A DNA stretch of 11,120 nt from DASVLX01 sp035552275. Lineage in GTDB: Bacteria > Actinomycetota > Actinomycetes > Mycobacteriales > Pseudonocardiaceae. A program made the position numbers and the translations under genes. Numbering within the stretch: position 1 is the first letter of the stretch; each line of letters starts with the position of its first letter. Below are positions 1 to 4,862 of this stretch, piece after piece. The notes under the pieces are model-generated. The model did no database searches. It was not told the origin of the DNA and saw only the letters and a program-made list of their open reading frames with translations. Location: positions 1 to 11,120 of the forward strand of contig DASZLR010000203.1 in NCBI GenBank assembly GCA_035552275.1, given 5' to 3'.

Positions 1-2
1 TT

Positions 3-230
3 GGAGCCTACGGAACCATGTCCGGATCGTGCACGATCGTCGGTTACCCGGAGCCGGATGAGACGCCGGGCGTCTACCTCGAATACCCCGCCAGCGATGC
101 CTGGGTGGATGATGCAGAGGACGTAAGTCGCTTCACCACCATGTTCGATGACGTGTCGGCGTTGGCCCTGTCACCCGCCGAGACGTCGCAGCTGATCCAC
201 CGACGAATGAGAGCACTAACCAAGCAATGA
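3..230 (+). CDS. DUF5753 (Scr1-type) XRE-like regulator, 3' end only
   Basis: The reading frame is open from the first bases of the window to the stop at 228-230, so this is the C-terminal end of a longer gene whose N-terminal helix-turn-helix lies upstream. The visible 75 or so residues contain the pattern typical of the end of DUF5753: a beta-rich stretch (TIVGYPEPDE), then VYLEYPASDAW, then a helix FTTMFDDVSALALSP and a final helix with LIHRRM. These proteins are usually about 280 residues, with an N-terminal XRE domain, and are abundant in actinomycetes, where databases call them Scr1 antitoxin-like regulators. The internal ATG at 18 is not the true start, because the family match continues upstream of it. 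The stop overlaps the start of the following DUF397 gene (ATGA), so the two are translationally coupled. Target genes cannot be told from the sequence. Confidence 0.85.
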   Translation, partial: GAYGTMSGSCTIVGYPEPDETPGVYLEYPASDAWVDDAEDVSRFTTMFDDVSALALSPAETSQLIHRRMRALTKQ

Positions 231-409
231 CCGGTAGCACTACGCGGTGGCGCACGAGCAGCCACTCGGGCGGCACCCAAAGCAACTGTATTGAGGTGGA
301 GGGAAGCCTTCGCCGGGTGCGCGACAGCAAGAACCGCACCGGACCCGTCCTGCGGGTCGATCTGGCCGCGTTCGTCGCGGCTGCCAAGGATGGCCGGCTC
401 GCCGGCTGA
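227..409 (+). CDS. DUF397 domain small protein (partner of DUF5753 regulator)
   Basis: A 60-residue protein consisting almost entirely of a DUF397 domain. Visible family signatures are WRTSSHSG near residues 9-16, an NCIEVE stretch near 20-25, VRDSKNRTGPVL near 31-42 and the final helix DLAAFVAAAKDG. The length is normal for the family. The ATG overlaps the stop of the upstream DUF5753 gene by ATGA, which fixes the start and implies coupled translation. DUF397 proteins are nearly always paired with DUF5753/XRE regulators in actinomycetes. Such pairs have been discussed as toxin-antitoxin-like systems and as WhiJ-type developmental regulators. Which biochemical role this one has is not visible. 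Confidence 0.9.
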   Translation: MTGSTTRWRTSSHSGGTQSNCIEVEGSLRRVRDSKNRTGPVLRVDLAAFVAAAKDGRLAG

Positions 410-422
410 AGAGCAACGACAG

Positions 423-456
423 TGGGTGCCCGCTCGTCACGGCGAGCGGGCACCCA
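423..456. terminator. Perfect 14-bp hairpin between convergent genes (likely bidirectional terminator)
   Basis: The arms at 423-436 (TGGGTGCCCGCTCG) and 443-456 (CGAGCGGGCACCCA) are perfectly complementary, with a six-base loop. The hairpin sits 13 bases after the DUF397 stop and 4 bases before the stop of the oppositely oriented monooxygenase gene, so it can serve both transcription units. There is no strong T tract on either side, which is common for terminators in GC-rich actinomycetes. Confidence 0.75.
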
Positions 457-460
457 GTTG

Positions 461-1732
461 TCAGGACACGGCCTCCGATGATGCCGGTTCGTCGGCGGCT
501 GGTGGGGCGAAGGTGGCCAGGTAGGCGTCCGCTTTGTCCGGGGACATGAACCAGTTCTGGAAGTCGGTCGGGTCGTCGAAGCCGTTGACGAACCGCCGGG
601 CGACTGCCGGGATCTGGGACGCCGCGCCGAGGACGTTCATCACGTGCGGGGGCGGCGGCTGGAGCATCGCGTTGGTCCACTGCGTGACGTGCTGGGCGTA
701 GTCCCAGTAGCCGTCGAACGCGCTCCGCATCCACTGTCGGTCGAACGGCTGGTCGCCGCGCGCCAGGATGCTGTCCAAATAGGATTGCGCACATTTGCAG
801 GCGTTGTTGGAGCCCTGGCCGGTAATCGGGTCGTTGGCGACCACGACGTCAGCCATGCCCAGCACCGCCGCACCGGAGGGCAACTCGCCGATCGGGTGCC
901 GCACGGTCGGCGTGTAGCCGCCGATCAGGCTGGCCTTGGCGTCGGTCAGCTCGACGTTCGCGCACCGCTCGTACTCCCACGGCAGGAACTGGCGCATCAG
1001 GTCGAGCGTGCGGCTCAGGTGCTCGGCCGGCCCCGGATGATCGTCCCAGCAGTCCAGTGGCCCGCCTGGAACCCCTTCCCAGAAAAGGATGTCGCAGTTG
1101 CCGGACACGGTGTACGCCGGAATCATGAACAGCTCGCCCGCGCCGGGCACGATGTTGAACCGGACGGCCGAGTAGTCCGGATGCTCCGGACGCGGCGCCA
1201 GCCCGTGCACGTAAACGACCGACAGCGCGCGCTGCGGGCTGGTGAACGGCGAGCGTTCCGGGTCGCGGTCGAACAGGCCGACCAACTCGCCCTTACCAGC
1301 CGACACAATGGTGAGGTCGTAGCGCGGGGCCAGCGAGTTCAAGTCCGCCGTGGTGACGCCGGAGATGATGAGCTTGCCGCCGCGTTCCTCGAACAGTTCC
1401 AGCCAGCCCGCCATTTTCACCCGCTGGTCCACCGACTGGGCGTACCCGTCGAGCTTCCCGACCCAGTCCATCACCCGGCTGGAGTCCGGCCCGGCGATCG
1501 ACACGCCGATGCCCTCGACCCGGACGGTCTCGTCCTCCCACTGGTTCAGCCCATGGTCGCGCTCGATCCGCAGATTGGCGTCGAACATGCACTGGGTCGA
1601 CATGATTCGCCCGGACCTGATCTCCTCGGCCGTGCGGGCCGACATCAGCGTCACGTCGTAGTCGTTGGCCAGCAGGGTCAACGCGAGCTGTAGACCCGAC
1701 TGACCGGCGCCGACGATGAGGATCTTCCGCAT
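461..1732 (-). CDS. Styrene/indole monooxygenase-like FAD protein (StyA family), last gene of conservon operon
   Basis: A 423-residue flavoprotein resembling StyA, the epoxidase component of two-component styrene/indole monooxygenases (group E flavoprotein monooxygenases). It starts with a Rossmann FAD-binding motif (GAGQSG, residues 8-13). SPFTSPQRAL (161-170) matches the family's PFEKPQRAL region, and GMADVVVANDPITGQG (292-307) contains the second flavin-contacting motif (DP, then GQG). The C-terminal part ends FDDPTDFQNWFMSPDKADAY, as in StyA. Length is normal (StyA is about 415). Known members use FADH2 delivered by a separate NADH:flavin reductase (StyB), and none is encoded in this window. 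The start is supported by GGAGG nine bases ahead. The gene lies 37 bases after cvnD on the same strand, so it is almost certainly co-transcribed and takes the place that cytochrome P450 genes hold in some Streptomyces conservons. The substrate is unknown. Confidence 0.87.
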   Translation of the reverse strand: MRKILIVGAGQSGLQLALTLLANDYDVTLMSARTAEEIRSGRIMSTQCMFDANLRIERDHGLNQWEDETVRVEGIGVSIAGPDSSRVMDWVGKLDGYAQSVDQRVKMAGWLELFEERGGKLIISGVTTADLNSLAPRYDLTIVSAGKGELVGLFDRDPERSPFTSPQRALSVVYVHGLAPRPEHPDYSAVRFNIVPGAGELFMIPAYTVSGNCDILFWEGVPGGPLDCWDDHPGPAEHLSRTLDLMRQFLPWEYERCANVELTDAKASLIGGYTPTVRHPIGELPSGAAVLGMADVVVANDPITGQGSNNACKCAQSYLDSILARGDQPFDRQWMRSAFDGYWDYAQHVTQWTNAMLQPPPPHVMNVLGAASQIPAVARRFVNGFDDPTDFQNWFMSPDKADAYLATFAPPAADEPASSEAVS

Positions 1733-1769
1733 GCTGCGCTACCTCCACCAGTTGTGCGGGGACCGGTTG

Positions 1770-2420
1770 TCAGGACCGGGCCTGGACCAGACGTTCCGCG
1801 TCCGACACGGGATCCCCGGTCAGCGCGAGGGTAAAAGTGACCAGCTCTCGCAGGGCATTGACCGCGGACGCGCGATCCCGCGCGTCGCAGGTGATCAGCG
1901 GCACCGCGGCGGACAGCGCCAGGGCGTCGCGGATCTCGTCCAGTGGGTACGGCAACTCGCCGTGGAACCGGTTGACGACCACGATGAACGGGACAGTGGA
2001 ATCGTTCTCGAAATAGTTGATCGCCGCGAACGACTGGTCGATCCGGCGCGGGTCGACCAGCACGATCGCGCCCAGCGCGCCACGGGACAGGTCGTCCCAC
2101 ATGAACCAGAATCGCGGCTGGCCCGGTGTGCCGAACAGATACAGCATCAGGTTGGAACCCAGCGCCAGCTTGCCGAAATCCATCGCCACCGTGGTGGTCG
2201 TCTTGGCGCCGAGCTGACCGAGATCGTCCACGTTCTGACTCGCCTCGGTCATCCACGCCTCGGTGTTCAGCGGCGGGACCTGGGACACCGAACCGACGAA
2301 CGTCGTCTTGCCGACGCCGAACCCACCGGCGACCACGATCTTCGCCGAGACGAGATCGATCACGTCGGCGTCCGGTTCGGTGCCGGATTCGGCGTCAGAT
2401 GGAGAGTTGGTTGAGTCCAT
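1770..2420 (-). CDS. cvnD: Conservon GTPase CvnD (Ras-like ATP/GTP-binding protein)
   Basis: A 216-residue small GTPase of the MglA/Ras-like CvnD type. G1 is GGFGVGKTT (residues 32-40). A Thr-rich switch region, KTTTTVAMDFG (73-83), and G3 FGTPGQ (96-101) follow. G5 is CDAR (178-181). The G4 position reads NRFHG (150-154), so the Asp that normally confers guanine specificity (NKxD, or NxFD in most relatives) is His here. The roughly 20 N-terminal residues are acidic and look disordered. The ATG at 2418-2420 lies inside cvnC (26-base overlap), preceded by GGAG about ten bases upstream. In the S. coelicolor Cvn9 system CvnD joins CvnA-C in a membrane-associated complex likened to G-protein signalling. 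Here it would be the switch acting next to the downstream monooxygenase, which is inference from context. Confidence 0.9.
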   Translation of the reverse strand: MDSTNSPSDAESGTEPDADVIDLVSAKIVVAGGFGVGKTTFVGSVSQVPPLNTEAWMTEASQNVDDLGQLGAKTTTTVAMDFGKLALGSNLMLYLFGTPGQPRFWFMWDDLSRGALGAIVLVDPRRIDQSFAAINYFENDSTVPFIVVVNRFHGELPYPLDEIRDALALSAAVPLITCDARDRASAVNALRELVTFTLALTGDPVSDAERLVQARS

Positions 2421-2763
2421 CGAGAATCCGCTCCAGCGTGTCCTTGTCGTGCCGGTAGGTGTGTCCCGTCGGGTGGATCATGATCGCGCCGTAATCGGCG
2501 AGATCACTGACCAGGACCCGTACCACCGCGAGCGGGATCGTGAGCAGCGCGGACAACTCGGCGATCGACACCTTGGTGCGGGCCAGTTCGTACAGCTCCC
2601 GCGATTCGGGCATCAGTCCGTCGCGCAACGACGGGTCGTAATGCGGCACCGAAATGATGGTCTCCACCAACAGTTCGTGCCGCGTACGGGTCCGCCCGCC
2701 GGTGAGGGTGTACGGCCGGATCCGGGCCGCCACCCACTTGTTCACCGGACCGGCCGTGTTCAT
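2395..2763 (-). CDS. cvnC: Conservon protein CvnC (DUF742)
   Basis: About 122 residues matching DUF742. The hallmark RPYTLTGGRT stretch lies near residues 15-24, then VETIISV, and a winged-helix-like region (ELARTKVSIAELSALLTIPLAVVRVLVSDLADYGAIMIH) near 57-95. The final helix is DTLERILDGLNQLSI. I chose the ATG at 2761-2763 because GAGGTG stands nine bases before it and homologues begin just ahead of the RPY motif. GTG codons at 2773-2775 and 2782-2784 are alternatives. The frame is open up to 2928, but that extension lies over cvnB and looks like shadow sequence. DUF742 proteins are found almost only in conservons, between roadblock and GTPase genes, as here. The winged-helix fold suggests contact with partners or DNA, but no biochemical role is established. 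Confidence 0.9.
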   Translation of the reverse strand: MNTAGPVNKWVAARIRPYTLTGGRTRTRHELLVETIISVPHYDPSLRDGLMPESRELYELARTKVSIAELSALLTIPLAVVRVLVSDLADYGAIMIHPTGHTYRHDKDTLERILDGLNQLSI

Positions 2764-2804
2764 GTTTCTGGACACCTCGTTCACATTCCTCGTCCCCGCC
2801 CAGG

Positions 2805-3248
2805 TCAACTCTGCGGCGCGCGAGCGGTGACCACGGGCCGCAGCCCGGCCCGCACCTCGGGGGTGAGCCGGTCGCCGACATTGGTCACGAACTGCGCCAT
2901 CTCGTAGCCGACCACCTGCATGTCGCACTTCGGCGCGGTGAGCACGACCAGCCCGCCGCCGGCGCCGAGGTGCATGAACAGGAAGTACCCGCCGCGATGC
3001 CGATGGATGATCTGCTCGCAGCTCCCCATCCCGAACAGCCCTCCGCCGCTGCGGGCCAGACCCAGCACGCCACTGGCGATAGCGGCCAGCTGATCCGACT
3101 CATCGACGGTCATCGTGTCCGAGGCAGTCAGCCGCAAGCCGTCCGACGACAGGATCAGCGCATGGTCGACGCCGTGGACGCGGCGCACGAAATCGTTGAC
3201 GAGCCAGGTGAAATCGCCCCTCGTGCCCCCGCCCGGATCGGACGTCAC
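2805..3248 (-). CDS. cvnB: Conservon protein CvnB (roadblock/LC7 domain)
   Basis: A 147-residue roadblock/LC7 protein. After a short Gly-rich leader comes DFTWLVNDFVRRVHGVDHALILSSDGLRL (residues about 12-40), the first helix and beta strand of the fold. It continues with a helix containing DQLAAIASGVLGLARS and strands GGYFLFMHLGAGGGLVVLT, as in MglB-type proteins. These form dimers that bind Ras-like GTPases and can act as GTPase-activating partners. By analogy it should bind the CvnD GTPase of the same operon. The start is GTG at 3246-3248 with GGAGG nine bases upstream. It follows cvnA after 21 bases and precedes cvnC by 41 bases, so all are in one transcript. Length and domain are ordinary for the family. 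Confidence 0.92.
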   Translation of the reverse strand: MTSDPGGGTRGDFTWLVNDFVRRVHGVDHALILSSDGLRLTASDTMTVDESDQLAAIASGVLGLARSGGGLFGMGSCEQIIHRHRGGYFLFMHLGAGGGLVVLTAPKCDMQVVGYEMAQFVTNVGDRLTPEVRAGLRPVVTARAPQS

Positions 3249-3269
3249 TGCTTGATTCCTCCGTCAGTT

Positions 3270-4505
3270 CTACTGTTGCGGGCCGGGGTTGAGGTCGCCG
3301 GACTGTTGGTCCGGGGCCTCGGCGGCGTGCTGACCGCGTTCGAACGCGCCGAAGTCGGCGATCAACTGCTCGTTGCCGGCCCGCGCCTCGACCGGCGTCG
3401 CCGGGGTCACCGGCTCTGGATCGGGAACCGAAGCCTCCGAACGGAGACTGGCCGGCACCCGGCGGGGCAGCCCGCTGTCGGTGGTCGAGCTGACTGTCGG
3501 TTCCCTCGGCGGGGCCGGGTTCTCCACCTTCGGCCGCGCGAGCGGACGCGGCTGTGTTGTCTGGGAAGCCGGGGCGGACGGCGGCCGCTGGCGCGGCGAC
3601 GGGTCCGTGAAGGGCCGATTCGCCGGAATGGTTCGTCCGGAGCGCGGTCCGGTGACGGTGTTCCCGCCGGACCACAGCGCCGTCGGCAGGTCGCACACCA
3701 GCGAAGCCGGAATGGTCACCAACGCCGTGGTGCCCTGCGGCACCCGCCGCTGCAACCGGACCCGCAGCCGGTGCCGGTGCGCCAGCGACGACACCACCGC
3801 CAAACCCATGTGCCGCACGGCATCCCGGTCCAGCGCGGCCGGGCTGGTCAGCCGCCGGTTGAGCACGGCCAACCGCTCCTCGGACAGCCCGATGCCGTCA
3901 TCTTCGACGCGCACCAGCACGCTGCCCGTTTCGGTGAGATGCGCGCTGGCCCGAACCTGGGAGGTGGGCGGCGAGTTGTCGGCTCCGTTGTCCAGCAGTT
4001 CGGTCAGCACCCGGCCGACGTCGGCGGCCGCCGGGCCGACGACGCCGATCGAGACGATCTGGCCCAGCGCGATCCGGTCGTGCTGCCGGATCGAGGACAG
4101 CGCGGCGCGCAGCAGGTCGACCAGCGACGCGCTGTCCGCCGAGGCGTCGTCGTTGTCCCGGCCGGCCAGCACCCGCAGGTTCTCCGCGTTGCGGCGCAAC
4201 CGAATCGCGAGATTGTCGATGTGGTACAGATTGGCGAGCTTGTCCGGATCGCCCTCGTTCTGGTAGATCGTTTCCAGACGCTCGATGGCCAGATCGACCA
4301 GATTCAGGTTGCGTAGCGCGAGACTCGAACAGACGCTGGCCAACCGTTCCTGCGACAGTGCCGAGGACTGCTGCCGTGCCCGGTCAACGCTGGTCGGATC
4401 GATCGCCTGGGCGGCGCGGTAGCGGCTGACGGCATCGGTGACGACGGCCCGGCCGCGATCCCAAAGACCCCGCAGATCCCGCGTTGTGTTCACCGTTGTC
4501 GGCAT
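3270..4505 (-). CDS. cvnA: Short CvnA-like histidine-kinase ATPase, no sensor domain visible
   Basis: A 411-residue protein and the first gene of the conservon operon. A helical region (residues about 38-115) contains the family's IDNLAIRLRRNAENLRVLAG segment (96-115). An HATPase_c domain follows, with N box ELLDNGADNSPP (169-180), DDGIGL (202-207) and GLAVVSSLAHRH (234-245), ending near residue 270. The last 140 residues are Pro/Arg/Ser-rich and look disordered, a common tail in CvnA proteins. Most CvnA proteins are much longer, with an N-terminal nitrate-sensing-like extracellular domain and two membrane helices. Nothing hydrophobic enough for a membrane segment is seen here, so the protein appears cytosolic. 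Relatives usually read LDHLATRMRR in the dimerisation helix; here the His position is Asn98, with a His only at residue 95. The ATG at 4503-4505 has a weak ribosome site (GATGGG). A stop lies in frame 31 bases upstream with no other start codon between, so the short form is not an annotation artefact. Confidence 0.87.
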   Translation of the reverse strand: MPTTVNTTRDLRGLWDRGRAVVTDAVSRYRAAQAIDPTSVDRARQQSSALSQERLASVCSSLALRNLNLVDLAIERLETIYQNEGDPDKLANLYHIDNLAIRLRRNAENLRVLAGRDNDDASADSASLVDLLRAALSSIRQHDRIALGQIVSIGVVGPAAADVGRVLTELLDNGADNSPPTSQVRASAHLTETGSVLVRVEDDGIGLSEERLAVLNRRLTSPAALDRDAVRHMGLAVVSSLAHRHRLRVRLQRRVPQGTTALVTIPASLVCDLPTALWSGGNTVTGPRSGRTIPANRPFTDPSPRQRPPSAPASQTTQPRPLARPKVENPAPPREPTVSSTTDSGLPRRVPASLRSEASVPDPEPVTPATPVEARAGNEQLIADFGAFERGQHAAEAPDQQSGDLNPGPQQ

Positions 4506-4862
4506 CCCATCTGTGGTCGTCAGATTGTGTGCTCGTCAGACTTGATCGACATCGATTTGGACACGGCGGCCATGCAATCAGACTCGACGCTGGAAGTCCA
4601 CTGTCAGTGGGTGTTGGCCGACGACCGGTGGTGAGGTGCGGCGATCCGGCGGCACCACGGCCGTGGTGCCGCGGTGGTGCGCGACGGTGCTGCCGTATCG
4701 AAGCCGTAGCGATCCGGCGCGGGAGCCGATGGACCCTCGCGCGGTGTCGGTCCGAGTGGCTATGTTCAAGGTTCGGCGAAACCCAAGGTCACTCGGCAGG
4801 CGACGGGCGGCTCAACGTCGATATGATCTCGCGAGGGTGCTGTAGTCGGTGATGAGGTGACT
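4506..4862. promoter_or_regulatory. Divergent control region between conservon operon and LuxR-type gene
   Basis: This 357-base stretch has no convincing gene; its short open frames have no family look. It contains several possible control elements. TCGTCAGA occurs twice, 16 bases apart (4517-4524 and 4533-4540), just upstream of cvnA. CCACTG-T-CAGTGG is a perfect palindrome at 4598-4610. A perfect 24-bp palindrome occupies 4649-4672. GCGATCCGGCG is repeated at 4641-4651 and 4709-4719. TATGAT at 4822-4827 resembles a -10 box for the rightward gene, though no good -35 box is seen 16-18 bases upstream. Both promoters must lie within this region, but start sites cannot be fixed. Confidence 0.6.
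4649..4672. repeat. Perfect 24-bp palindrome, candidate operator
   Basis: Twelve bases on each side of the 4660/4661 junction are exactly complementary; the core is GGCACCACGGCCGTGGTGCC. The half-site GTGGTGC appears a third time at 4674-4680, eleven bases (one helical turn) after the right arm copy at 4663-4669, and a shorter GGTGGTG is at 4627-4633. There is no loop, which suits a dimeric protein binding site better than a terminator. It lies about 145 bases from the cvnA start and 190 from the LuxR-type start. Confidence 0.6.

Noticed and set aside
227..409. Calling the DUF397 protein a toxin
   Set aside because: The family pairing with DUF5753 is clear, but nothing in the 60 residues shows toxic activity, so I leave the role open.
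644..1693. Long open frame on the plus strand opposite the monooxygenase gene
   Set aside because: It mirrors the codon bias of the real minus-strand gene, is rich in Arg/His/Gln, and has no recognisable domain.
2970..4316. 448-codon open frame on the plus strand across cvnB and cvnA
   Set aside because: It crosses two well-supported genes on the other strand and has the low-complexity Arg/Gly/Gln composition of a GC-rich shadow frame.
4578..4845. Small open frames of 60-70 codons in the divergent intergenic region
   Set aside because: They are on both strands, have no ribosome site or family pattern, and overlap palindromes that explain the DNA better as a control region.
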